Part shown: positions 9,482-16,884 of the stretch, piece after piece
Layout: every line of letters starts with the position of its first letter
How positions within the stretch are numbered: position 1 is the first letter of the stretch
NCBI GenBank assembly: GCA_004294855.1
Contig: SHOI01000005.1
Location: 1-42,480, forward strand
Length of the DNA: 42,480 nt
Direction: 5' to 3'
From: Sphaerochaeta sp.
GTDB taxonomy: Bacteria > Spirochaetota > Spirochaetia > Sphaerochaetales > Sphaerochaetaceae
Notes under the pieces: generated by a model
What the model was told of the DNA's origin: nothing
The model's input: only the letters and a program-made list of their open reading frames with translations
The model's database searches: none
Program-made: the position numbers and the translations under genes

Positions 9482-10258
9482 ATGAAGACCCACTTGGATG
9501 TTGCCCTTCAGGCAGCTCGCAGAGCAGGCTCCTACGCCTTGGGAGCGGAGCGGAACGGAGCGATCTCCGTTCGGATGAAAGAGGCGAACGATTACGTCAC
9601 CGATGTCGATATCCAGATCGAACAGCTGATCAAAGACACGATCCGGCTATCCTTTCCTCATGATGGAATATTCGGTGAAGAAGGCGGTGAAAGCGGAAAC
9701 CTTCAATCCAACCGCTGGGTGATCGATCCGATCGACGGAACGACGAATTTCTTTCGGGGGATGCCCAACTACACGATCTCAATCGCATGGGAGGAGGAAC
9801 CATTCCACCCGCTGGTCGGGGTCGTCTTCAACCCCCGTCACAATGAATTGTTCTGGGCGGCAAAAGGGCAGGGAGCGTTTCTGAACGGGCAGAAGATCAC
9901 CGTCTCCTCCGTCCGGGAGCTGAATCAGGCGATCGTGGTGCTGGTTCCGCCTCACCGCAGGCGCGACCTCGCCGATTCCTACTTTGAAACGATGAACACG
10001 ATCTTCAAAGCCACCAGCGATATCCGCTCCTTCGGATCCTGCGCCTTGGAGCTTTCCTACATCGCAAGCGGACGGGTCGACGGATACTATGAACGGGCGC
10101 TGGGCTACTACGATATGGCAGCGGGGATGATCATTCTTCAGGAAGCGGGGGGAATCGTCACCCCGGCGTTTGAAGATGCTCCTTTCAGCGACCACTCTTG
10201 TGACATCCTCGCTTCAAACGGGCACCTTCATCGAGCTTTGAGCTCCTTGATCGCTTGA
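9482..10258 (+). CDS. Inositol-monophosphatase family protein
   Basis: The 258-residue protein has the Mg-dependent sugar-phosphatase fold. Metal ligands are visible in GEEGGE (E66/E67), WVIDPIDGTTNF (D82, D85, with G86-T88) and GYYDMAAG (D211). Family members hydrolyse inositol 1-phosphate, fructose 1,6-bisphosphate, PAP or related compounds, and SuhB also acts in rRNA transcription complexes; the sequence alone does not choose among these. ATG 9482 lies eight bases beyond the stop of the acidic protein gene, with only a weak AGAG before it, which suggests translational coupling. A reading from 9437 would overlap the upstream gene and add a non-homologous tail. Confidence 0.9.
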   Translation: MKTHLDVALQAARRAGSYALGAERNGAISVRMKEANDYVTDVDIQIEQLIKDTIRLSFPHDGIFGEEGGESGNLQSNRWVIDPIDGTTNFFRGMPNYTISIAWEEEPFHPLVGVVFNPRHNELFWAAKGQGAFLNGQKITVSSVRELNQAIVVLVPPHRRRDLADSYFETMNTIFKATSDIRSFGSCALELSYIASGRVDGYYERALGYYDMAAGMIILQEAGGIVTPAFEDAPFSDHSCDILASNGHLHRALSSLIA

Positions 10259-10283
10259 TGAAACCGTTTCTTTCCCGTAGGGT
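10255..10283 (+). promoter_or_regulatory. HAD gene promoter, predicted leaderless
   Basis: TTGATG (10255-10260), 17 bases, TAGGGT (10278-10283), then 6 bases to ATG 10290. There is no Shine-Dalgarno. The -35 overlaps the stop codon of the upstream gene. Confidence 0.5.
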
Positions 10284-10289
10284 CTTTGC

Positions 10290-10931
10290 ATGAAGTTCAA
10301 GCTGGCCATCTTTGATTTCGACGGGACGATCATGGATACCTCCCCGGGTATCTTCGCAACCGCGAATGCGACGATTGAAAGCCTCGGGTTGGAGCCGGAG
10401 AAGGATCCCTCGGTCCTCGCCCGGTTCGTCGGCCCGCCGATCCGCGAGTCCTTCGTCGCGGTGTACAACCTCGATGAATCCCTCCTTGATGAGGCGGTTA
10501 CGCGATATCGGGCGATCTACGACCGGACGGGACGCTTCGGAGCCGAACTGTATCCGGGTATCAACCGGATGCTCGCCGCGCTGAAGGCTGCCGGCTACCG
10601 CCTCGCGGTCGCGACCCTGAAGTCGGAACCGGTGGTGAAGCAGATGACCGACCACTTCGGTCTCACCCCCTATTTCGATTCGATCCGCGGCAGCGATCCG
10701 ATCCATAAAAGGAGCAAGGCGGCGGTCATCCATCAGGTCTTGGAGGATTTGCAAATAAAAGCGGAAGAAGCGGTCCTCATCGGAGACACCCCACACGATG
10801 AGGAGGGAGCCGGGGAAGCGGGCAGCGCCTTCATCGCCGTCGATTGGGGATTCGGCTTTCCCAAAGGATATCGAGCATCATCGACCATGGTAGCTGAAAG
10901 CCCGCTTAATGTATTAACGTTCCTCTTGTAA
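10290..10931 (+). CDS. HAD-superfamily hydrolase, phosphoglycolate phosphatase-like
   Basis: This 213-residue protein is a HAD phosphatase with an alpha-helical cap of the Gph/PgmB type. Motif I is FDFDGTIMD (nucleophile D9, acid/base D11), motif II is ATLKSE near residue 110, a lysine for motif III follows in IHKRSKAAV, and motif IV is LIGDTPHDEEGA. It resembles phosphoglycolate phosphatases, but substrate prediction in this family is weak. The start is an ATG six bases after a predicted -10, without a Shine-Dalgarno. A second HAD protein of the same class is encoded at 26988. Confidence 0.88.
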   Translation: MKFKLAIFDFDGTIMDTSPGIFATANATIESLGLEPEKDPSVLARFVGPPIRESFVAVYNLDESLLDEAVTRYRAIYDRTGRFGAELYPGINRMLAALKAAGYRLAVATLKSEPVVKQMTDHFGLTPYFDSIRGSDPIHKRSKAAVIHQVLEDLQIKAEEAVLIGDTPHDEEGAGEAGSAFIAVDWGFGFPKGYRASSTMVAESPLNVLTFLL

Positions 10932-10954
10932 GAGGCTTTGGGCCTCGATATGGT
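10926..10954 (+). promoter_or_regulatory. ridA-gcvT operon promoter
   Basis: TTGTAA (10926-10931), 17 bases, TATGGT (10949-10954). The predicted start near 10961 leaves a 15-base leader that begins with AAGGAG (10962-10967). Confidence 0.5.
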
Positions 10955-10975
10955 AGAGGTTAAGGAGATTATGTA

Positions 10976-11371
10976 ATGTCGTTTCAAGTAACAAAGAGTG
11001 AAGTTGCCACCCCGAACGCCCCGAAAGCGATCGGACCGTACAGTCAGGCGGTCAGTGCCGGATCCTTCGTATTCACCAGCGGAGTGCTGCCGGTCGACCC
11101 GAAAACCGGCAAGCTCGTGGAGGGCGGAATCGTCGAACACACCAAACAGGTGTTCGAGAACCTCAAAGCGATCCTAAAGGAGGCGGGTACGAGTCTCTCC
11201 AATGCGGTAAAGACCACGGTCTTCATCGCCAGCATGAAGGATTTCGCAGCGATGAATGAAGTCTACGCCTCCTATCTGGGAGACGGGGTGAAGCCGAGCC
11301 GATCAACGGTGGAAATTCCAAACCTCGCCCTCGGTGCATTGGTCGAAATCGAGATGATCGTGCTCCGGTAG
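10976..11371 (+). CDS. ridA: RidA family enamine/imine deaminase
   Basis: RidA hydrolyses reactive enamine and imine intermediates, such as 2-aminoacrylate, released by PLP enzymes. The 131-residue protein is of normal length and shows APKAIGPYSQAV, FTSGVLPVDP, the NLKAILKEAG helix, and PSRSTVEI with the conserved arginine that binds the substrate carboxylate. AAGGAG precedes the ATG by eight bases. It heads an operon with gcvT nine bases downstream. That pairing is sensible: the glycine/serine metabolism served by GcvT is a source and target of aminoacrylate damage. This last link is inference. Confidence 0.94.
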   Translation: MSFQVTKSEVATPNAPKAIGPYSQAVSAGSFVFTSGVLPVDPKTGKLVEGGIVEHTKQVFENLKAILKEAGTSLSNAVKTTVFIASMKDFAAMNEVYASYLGDGVKPSRSTVEIPNLALGALVEIEMIVLR

Positions 11372-11380
11372 GAGGGAAAG

Positions 11381-12466
11381 ATGAACCGGACTCCGCTTTT
11401 TGAGCACTATGGCGAACACGCCAAACTTGTTGATTTCGGCGGGTGGGAGATGCCCCTCCACTTTGAGGGGGGGATTCTCGCCGAGCATGAGGCGGTGCGA
11501 AAAGCCGCCGGCCTGTTTGACGTTTCCCACATGGGCGAATGCGTCGTCACCGGCGAGGAAGCCGGTGCGTACCTGGATTGGCTGCTGACCAATCGGGTCA
11601 GCGACATGGAGGTCGGGCAGTGCAGGTATACGATGATGTGCTATCCCGACGGAACCGTCGTGGATGACATCCTCGTCTACCGCAGGCACAGTGAATCCTA
11701 CATGCTGGTGCTCAATGCGGCGAATACGAAAAAAGACATCGATTGGATCACCAAGGACAATCCCAAGGCCGACCGTGCTCCGTTCGTCGTGGATATCAGC
11801 GCTTCAACCGCCCTTTTGGCCCTGCAAGGCCCTCAAGCGGCCGGGATCTTGAGCCGGTTCATCGGCGACATCGATGAGGTGGAAAGCTTTACCTTCCGGA
11901 GTCAATGCACGATCGGTTCGATTCTCTGTCTCGTCAGCCGGACCGGGTATACCGGGGAAGACGGCTTTGAAATCTACTGTGACCGGGATGATGGACCGAA
12001 GCTGTGGAGCCTGCTGATCGGAGAAGGGGCGGTTCCCTGCGGATTGGGAGCGCGGGACACCCTCCGTCTGGAAGCGAAGCTGCCGCTCTACGGTCAGGAG
12101 ATCAGCGATTCGATCACTCCTTTGGAGGCGAACCTCGGAGCCTTCGTGAAATTCGAGAAGGAAGACTTTTGCGGAAAAGCCGCCCTGTTGGAGCAGAAGA
12201 ACAAAGGGGTGCCCCGGACGCTCCGGGGTATCGAGATGATCGACAAATCGGTTCCCCGCACCGGCTATCCGGTGTTCCGGGATGGGAAGGAGATCGGATA
12301 CGTTACCAGCGGAATGAAGAGTCCAAGCATGGATATCTTCTTTGCGCTGGTCTTGATCGACCGCGAACCGGCCTTGAAGTTCGGCGATGAGCTTGAGGTG
12401 GAAATCCATAGGAAATTAAAGAAGGCCCGATTGATTCGGACTCCGATCTATCAGAGAAGTCATTGA
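11381..12466 (+). CDS. gcvT: Aminomethyltransferase (glycine cleavage system T protein)
   Basis: The T protein transfers the methylene unit from aminomethyl-lipoyl H protein to tetrahydrofolate and releases ammonia. The 361-residue protein starts with TPLFEHYGEHAKLVDFGGWEMPLHF and has FDVSHMGE, the folate-site region RTGYTGEDGFEIY, GARDTLRLEAKLPLYGQE and the C-terminal barrel domain. AGGAGGG precedes the ATG. The genes for P, H and L proteins are not in the window, so the system must be completed elsewhere, or this copy acts in a related C1 reaction. Its stop is followed immediately by the GTG of the next gene. Confidence 0.95.
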   Translation: MNRTPLFEHYGEHAKLVDFGGWEMPLHFEGGILAEHEAVRKAAGLFDVSHMGECVVTGEEAGAYLDWLLTNRVSDMEVGQCRYTMMCYPDGTVVDDILVYRRHSESYMLVLNAANTKKDIDWITKDNPKADRAPFVVDISASTALLALQGPQAAGILSRFIGDIDEVESFTFRSQCTIGSILCLVSRTGYTGEDGFEIYCDRDDGPKLWSLLIGEGAVPCGLGARDTLRLEAKLPLYGQEISDSITPLEANLGAFVKFEKEDFCGKAALLEQKNKGVPRTLRGIEMIDKSVPRTGYPVFRDGKEIGYVTSGMKSPSMDIFFALVLIDREPALKFGDELEVEIHRKLKKARLIRTPIYQRSH

Positions 12467-12467
12467 T

Positions 12468-13766
12468 GTGCTGAAGATTGAAACTCGCGTTCCCGAAGGG
12501 TTCATCGCCCTCGACAACTCCGCCCTGATCTATCCTCCAACGGAGGCGGCGTTCAATGCGAATACGTTTCGAATCTCGATCGATCTGAAGGAAGCGATTG
12601 AGCCCGAGCGCCTCAAGCAGGCGTTCAGGGATCTTTTGAAGCGCTGTCCCTATGTCAACGTAACGATGAAGAAGGGGTTCTTCTGGTATTACCTGACTCC
12701 CAATCCGAAGGATCCGATCATTCATCCCGAGGGTTCCTACCCCGCCGGGCGCTTTCTGTTCAGGGAGAATAACGGCTATCTGATTCGAGTCCTCCATGCA
12801 AGCCATCGGATCGCCTTGGAGTGTTTCCATGCGCTCAGCGATGGAATCGGAGTTCTCGAGCTGTTGAAGCTTCTGGTGGAGCGCTATCTCGCTTCCGGTG
12901 GGAGAGAGGTGTCATTTCAGGGCGATCTTTCGTTCGATGAACCTGCTCAAGCATGGGAGAGCAGCGATCCTTTTCAAACACTGTACGACCCGAGGTTGTC
13001 CGGCTATCCCTCCTACCCGAGAGCGTATCACTACAAAGGGTCCGGTTCATACGACGAGCGGGTGAAAGTCATCAGCGCCAGGATGAAGAGCTCCGATCTC
13101 AAGGGCGCGGCGAAGCTCCATGATCTGACGATCGGCCAATACCTTGGCGCCGTATTCATCCACTCCCTTCAGGAGCTTCAGCTCAAAGAGGGGAGGAAGA
13201 TGAGAAGGCGAAAACCGATTCGCATCTCCGTCCCGATGAACCTGAGACGCCTGTTCGATCTGAAGACGATGCGAAACTTCACGCTTTTCGCGGTAGTGGG
13301 GATCGAACCGAACCGAGGATATTACTCCTTTGAGGAGATCGCCCGCCATGTCCGGCTCCAAACGGCTCTTGCACAGGATAAGAAGGCGTTGCTCAGTCAA
13401 ATCCGACGCAATGTCGCCGGCGAGCACGCCTTGGCGTTGCGGTTCGTTCCGACGATGTTGAAGAATCCGTTTTTCAAACTGCTCAGCGACCATCTCGGGG
13501 ATCAGCAATACAGCGGGGTTATCAGCAATCTCGGGCATGTGGCCCTTCCGGGGCTCTTGGAAGAGCTTGTCGAGCGAATGGATTTCCACCTCAGTCCCGG
13601 ATTGCTCAATAAAGTCGTTCTTTCCGTAATCGGATATAAGGATGAAGTGGTGTTGAACTTTTCCTCCTTCTTTACTACCGATACCGAATTGGAGCGAATC
13701 TACTGTGAACGCCTGATTCATGATCATGTACCTGTTCATATAGCGTCCAACCGAGGAGGTCTCTGA
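12468..13766 (+). CDS. Condensation-fold acyltransferase-like protein
   Basis: The 432-residue protein has the catalytic signature of the condensation/alcohol acetyltransferase/BAHD superfamily: H121-ALS-D125-G126 (HxxxDG), preceded by two strands and followed by an amphipathic helix. The second half contains PIRISVPMNLRRLF and NLGHV segments placed as in the second chloramphenicol-acetyltransferase-like lobe. It probably moves an acyl group from a CoA or carrier donor to an alcohol or amine, but the acceptor is unknown. It begins with GTG one base after the gcvT stop and overlaps the next gene by one base (TGATG), so the three are translationally linked. I recall this protein beside the same zinc-ribbon membrane partner in Firmicutes. 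Confidence 0.8.
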   Translation: MLKIETRVPEGFIALDNSALIYPPTEAAFNANTFRISIDLKEAIEPERLKQAFRDLLKRCPYVNVTMKKGFFWYYLTPNPKDPIIHPEGSYPAGRFLFRENNGYLIRVLHASHRIALECFHALSDGIGVLELLKLLVERYLASGGREVSFQGDLSFDEPAQAWESSDPFQTLYDPRLSGYPSYPRAYHYKGSGSYDERVKVISARMKSSDLKGAAKLHDLTIGQYLGAVFIHSLQELQLKEGRKMRRRKPIRISVPMNLRRLFDLKTMRNFTLFAVVGIEPNRGYYSFEEIARHVRLQTALAQDKKALLSQIRRNVAGEHALALRFVPTMLKNPFFKLLSDHLGDQQYSGVISNLGHVALPGLLEELVERMDFHLSPGLLNKVVLSVIGYKDEVVLNFSSFFTTDTELERIYCERLIHDHVPVHIASNRGGL

Positions 13767-14653
13767 TGGCTTATTGCGTCCGTTGCGGTGTGCAGCTGGC
13801 CGGTGGCAGCAAACGCTGTCCGCTCTGTGACACACCGGTTCTTTTGCCTGACGGGTTCATCGAAGAGATCGAACGCCCCTTGTTTTCCAAGCCCCTCGAG
13901 CGAGCGCAAAAGGGTGGCTTGAGCAAGGCTCGAAAAGGCATTTTGGAGCTGATGATCGCCCTCGGCGTCGTCGCGTTCATCAGTGTCGGCCTGGCTCTCG
14001 GTCTTTCCGGCCATCGCGACATTGTGTTGATCCCGCTGGTCGCAATCGTCGTCTCCCTTGTTTCGCTCTCGTATGTGCTGATGGGTCGACAAACCTACGT
14101 TGCTCAATCGACTGTTCATTTAACCTTGTCGGCAGTGCTGCTCATCGTCATCGACGGTACGCTCGGGCGGATCTCCTGGTCATTGATCGCCACATTTTCG
14201 ATCGCCCTTTTCTGGGTTCTGTGGGTAATTCCTTTCATGAAGCACCCCGAATTGAGCCTCCCTCGGAAGTTGGCGACCTCAATGGCGGCGGTTCTGTTCT
14301 ACCTCGGCGGACTCAATCGAGTGCTTGATGGCAAGTTCACTTGGTTCGTTCCGATCGCCCTGCCGCTTTGGAGCTTCACGGTGACCGCCACGGTGGTCTT
14401 GCTTACGAGCTTCGCTGCCCGCAGAGGGCGAACCGTCACGATCACCGAGCTGGTGCTCTCGACGCTTTTCATCGTCTTTCTCGCCCTTACCGGGCTGGAT
14501 CTTTTGCAGAATCATTACAGAAACGGAGCATGGGCTTTGCGGTGGTCCGCTCCGCTTTTGATCGGCGCGGCGGTTCTTCTCGTGGTGCTGCTTGCCTACG
14601 TGCTTTCCCTTCGGGTCCGCCGCTACTTTACCAGCAGTCGGACTCCTAGGTGA
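13766..14653 (+). CDS. Zinc-ribbon integral membrane protein (DUF6320-like)
   Basis: The 295-residue protein opens with a zinc ribbon, C4-x2-C7 and C18-x2-C21, followed by a linker and about eight hydrophobic segments between residues 58 and 278. This architecture matches my recollection of DUF6320 proteins, found next to alcohol acetyltransferase-like genes. No enzymatic motif is visible. A reasonable inference is that it anchors the upstream acyltransferase at the membrane or handles its substrate. GAGGAGG precedes the ATG, which overlaps the preceding stop. The 3' end overlaps the convergent ybaK gene by eight bases. Confidence 0.75.
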   Translation: MAYCVRCGVQLAGGSKRCPLCDTPVLLPDGFIEEIERPLFSKPLERAQKGGLSKARKGILELMIALGVVAFISVGLALGLSGHRDIVLIPLVAIVVSLVSLSYVLMGRQTYVAQSTVHLTLSAVLLIVIDGTLGRISWSLIATFSIALFWVLWVIPFMKHPELSLPRKLATSMAAVLFYLGGLNRVLDGKFTWFVPIALPLWSFTVTATVVLLTSFAARRGRTVTITELVLSTLFIVFLALTGLDLLQNHYRNGAWALRWSAPLLIGAAVLLVVLLAYVLSLRVRRYFTSSRTPR

Positions 14654-15110
14654 AATCCGCCCGTTCTCCGTCGACGGAACGAAGCAGATCGGTCGGATCG
14701 AGCCGGACCTGCATTCCCCGTTTGCCGGCGCTGACGTAGATGAAGGGAAGGCTGAACGCCGCCTCTTCGATGAAGGTGGGAAAGGGGCGTTTCATCCCGA
14801 TCGGGGAACAGCCGCCGCGCAGGTATCCGGTGACGTTCTGAATCTCGGTGAGCTTCACCAGCTCCAAAGCTTTGCTGCCGGTGAGGGAGCGGGCTTTTTT
14901 CATGTTTATCGATCGATCCGCCGGAAGGCAGAATACCCAATACTGCTTCCGTTCATTGACGAGGACAATCGTTTTAAACACCGTTTTCGGGTCCAAGCCC
15001 ACGGTCTGGGCGGCATGAATCGCATCAAGCGCTTCCTCATCAAAGCGGTAGGAAACAAGTTCAAAGGGAATCTTCCCAGCCTCCAGGATTCTCATTGCAT
15101 TTGTTTTCAT
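14646..15110 (-). CDS. ybaK: YbaK/EbsC family aminoacyl-tRNA deacylase
   Basis: This 154-residue protein is a stand-alone editing domain related to the ProRS INS domain; YbaK hydrolyses Cys-tRNA(Pro). It begins MKTNAMRILEAGKIPFELVSY as in the family and has VFKTIVLVNERKQYWVFCLPADRSINMKKA, which contains the conserved lysine region, and GYLRGGCSPIGMKRPFPTFIEE with the GxSPxG substrate loop. The ATG has no Shine-Dalgarno; it stands six bases after a predicted -10. A long dyad covers the promoter. Its 3' end overlaps the convergent membrane protein gene. Confidence 0.93.
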   Translation of the reverse strand: MKTNAMRILEAGKIPFELVSYRFDEEALDAIHAAQTVGLDPKTVFKTIVLVNERKQYWVFCLPADRSINMKKARSLTGSKALELVKLTEIQNVTGYLRGGCSPIGMKRPFPTFIEEAAFSLPFIYVSAGKRGMQVRLDPTDLLRSVDGERADFT

Positions 15111-15116
15111 GCTAGC

Positions 15117-15145
15117 ATCCTAGCCGGGAAGCCGCTTCGAATCAA
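15117..15145 (-). promoter_or_regulatory. ybaK promoter, predicted leaderless
   Basis: Minus strand: TTGATT (15140-15145), 17 bases, TAGGAT (15117-15122), then 6 bases to the ATG at 15110. No Shine-Dalgarno. Confidence 0.55.
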
Positions 15146-15163
15146 GAAACCGATTGAAGCGGC
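15131..15163. repeat. Inverted repeat overlapping the ybaK promoter
   Basis: GCCGCTTC (15131-15138) is the exact complement of GAAGCGGC (15156-15163). The stem continues with AATC/GATT after one unpaired G, leaving an 8-base loop. It covers the -35 and much of the spacer of the ybaK promoter. It is upstream of both predicted starts in this gap, which favours a DNA operator over an RNA hairpin, though it could also act on plus-strand readthrough. Confidence 0.5.
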
Positions 15164-15221
15164 CCCCATGGTGAAATACTTGTAACCGGATCCATGTTTC
15201 GGGTGTTTTATCTTAGAGGTC

Positions 15222-15251
15222 TTGAGTTTGGAGTGACCGTGGTGCTATACT
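15222..15251 (+). promoter_or_regulatory. Promoter of the polysaccharide export pair
   Basis: TTGAGT (15222-15227), 18 bases, TATACT (15246-15251). The predicted start near 15258 leaves a ~28-base leader with GGAGGTG (15270-15276). Confidence 0.5.
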
Positions 15252-15285
15252 ACGAAAACTCAACGTCTTGGAGGTGTGGCAAACG

Positions 15286-16875
15286 ATGAGGAACGCAAAG
15301 CGGTGTGCCCTTGTTTTATTGATTATAATAGCTATTGTTCATGGAGCCCTGATCGCTCAGGATAACGGTCTGGTCATCCGTTCGCCGCTCTATGGATCTT
15401 CCACAAAGGATCTTGTCGGCACGACGATACAGATACAATCATATGCCGAGCAGCTGGGCCTTGCTGTAACCTCGACGATACCGACCGGGGATGAGCGGCT
15501 CCTCAATGCGATCAGCGAGCCTTCCTATCCCGTAACCCCGGGAGACACCTACCGGGTCATCTATCTTGACGGATTGAAAACGGTAACGCTGGATTTGCAG
15601 GTCAATGAAGCATATCAGGTGGTGCTGCCCGGTCTTGGCCGCGTCAACGGGCAAGGGCTTACCTTTCAGCAAATGAGTCAAAAGATCACCGATCTCATCG
15701 AAGCGTATCACAGCTACTCCAACCCCCAAGTGGTCTTCACCGGGGTTGGTTCTTTCTATGTCTCGGTGATCGGGGAGGTTACCGGCTCGCGGACCGTCCA
15801 GGCATGGGGCCTTACCCGGCTCTCACAAGTCGTCGGTGCGGCCACCCCCTACACCTCGACCCGTACGATCACCATCACCCACGCCGACGGAAGCCGGAAC
15901 ACCTATGATCTCTACCTCGCTCTCCGCAAAGGAGTTCTTACAGAAGACCCGTTGCTTAAAAGCGGAGATGTCGTGAGCCTTGGCCGGGCCGAACGGCTGG
16001 TCCACATCGACGGTCATGTGTATCGAACGGGAAGCTATCAGCTTCAGGAGGGAGAGAACCTCTCTTCGTTGATCACCGACTACGCCGGAGGCGTCCTCTC
16101 GGGCGGCGATATCCAGCGGATCCGGATCCAGCGGTTCGACGAGGAGCTGAACGACTGGACGATTCTGTACGCGGATCTGCTGAAGGACCAACAGTTTGAA
16201 GTGCGGCACCTTGACAAGGTATACGTCGACCTGCTCGGGCCGATGCCGCAATCAATTCTCATCGAGGGGGCGATCTCCTCGACCGAGGCGGCGAACACCC
16301 TCAGCTCTTCATCGTTGACCGGGTATGTTTCGGGTCGGATCTTCTATCAGCTCTACCCGGGCGAGACGATCAAGCACGTCTTTGAAACCCTGAGCGGCCG
16401 GCTACTTTCGATCAGCGATCTCGAGCGGGCGTATATCCTTCGTGACGGACAGCGAATCAACCTCGACCTGCAGCGGATTCTCTATGGGCAGGACCCGAAC
16501 TCGACCCGTACTCTTGAAAACGGCGATGCGATCATGATTCCGTTCAGCCAACGCTTCGTCTCCGTTACCGGCGGGGTGGTGCGCTCGGGAATGTACGCGT
16601 ATGCACCGAACAAGAGTTCCAGCTACTATATCGCGCTGGCCGGCGGCTACAGCGATGACGCTTCCTTCCCCCTGTCGGTGAAAGTCCAAGGTGAGGACGG
16701 CAGGAAAATCGCCAAAACCGAAGAAGAAGTCCCCCCGAGCTCGACGATCATCGTCAAGAAGAACACCTTTACGAAAGATATCGCACCGACTGTAGCCATT
16801 GTCGGACTGGTTGCCGCAATATTGGGAATCGTGTCCACAACGTTGAGCATCATCAAAGATGTGCGGTCCCTATAG
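15286..16875 (+). CDS. Wza-like polysaccharide export protein (SLBB domains)
   Basis: The 529-residue protein begins with a signal peptide (basic MRNAKR, then a hydrophobic core, likely cleaved after ALIAQ). It then shows the polysaccharide export domain (PVTPGDTYRVIYLDG..., VVLPGLGRVNGQGLT, SYSNPQVVFTGVGSFYVSVIGEV) and at least two SLBB-like repeats (VHIDGHVYRTGSYQL, FVSVTGGVVRSGMYAY). The C-terminus has a hydrophobic helix (IAPTVAIVGLVAAILGIV), as in Wza-type channels. It should carry polymer across the outer envelope with the kinase encoded next. GGAGGTG is nine bases before the ATG. No lipobox cysteine is seen at the signal cleavage site. Confidence 0.87.
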   Translation: MRNAKRCALVLLIIIAIVHGALIAQDNGLVIRSPLYGSSTKDLVGTTIQIQSYAEQLGLAVTSTIPTGDERLLNAISEPSYPVTPGDTYRVIYLDGLKTVTLDLQVNEAYQVVLPGLGRVNGQGLTFQQMSQKITDLIEAYHSYSNPQVVFTGVGSFYVSVIGEVTGSRTVQAWGLTRLSQVVGAATPYTSTRTITITHADGSRNTYDLYLALRKGVLTEDPLLKSGDVVSLGRAERLVHIDGHVYRTGSYQLQEGENLSSLITDYAGGVLSGGDIQRIRIQRFDEELNDWTILYADLLKDQQFEVRHLDKVYVDLLGPMPQSILIEGAISSTEAANTLSSSSLTGYVSGRIFYQLYPGETIKHVFETLSGRLLSISDLERAYILRDGQRINLDLQRILYGQDPNSTRTLENGDAIMIPFSQRFVSVTGGVVRSGMYAYAPNKSSSYYIALAGGYSDDASFPLSVKVQGEDGRKIAKTEEEVPPSSTIIVKKNTFTKDIAPTVAIVGLVAAILGIVSTTLSIIKDVRSL

Positions 16876-16884
16876 GAGCAGCGA

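Noticed and set aside
10911-10947. Hairpins CCTCTT/AAGAGG and GAGGC/GCCTC after the HAD gene as a terminator
   Set aside because: The stems are short, no T-run follows, and the ridA promoter overlaps them.
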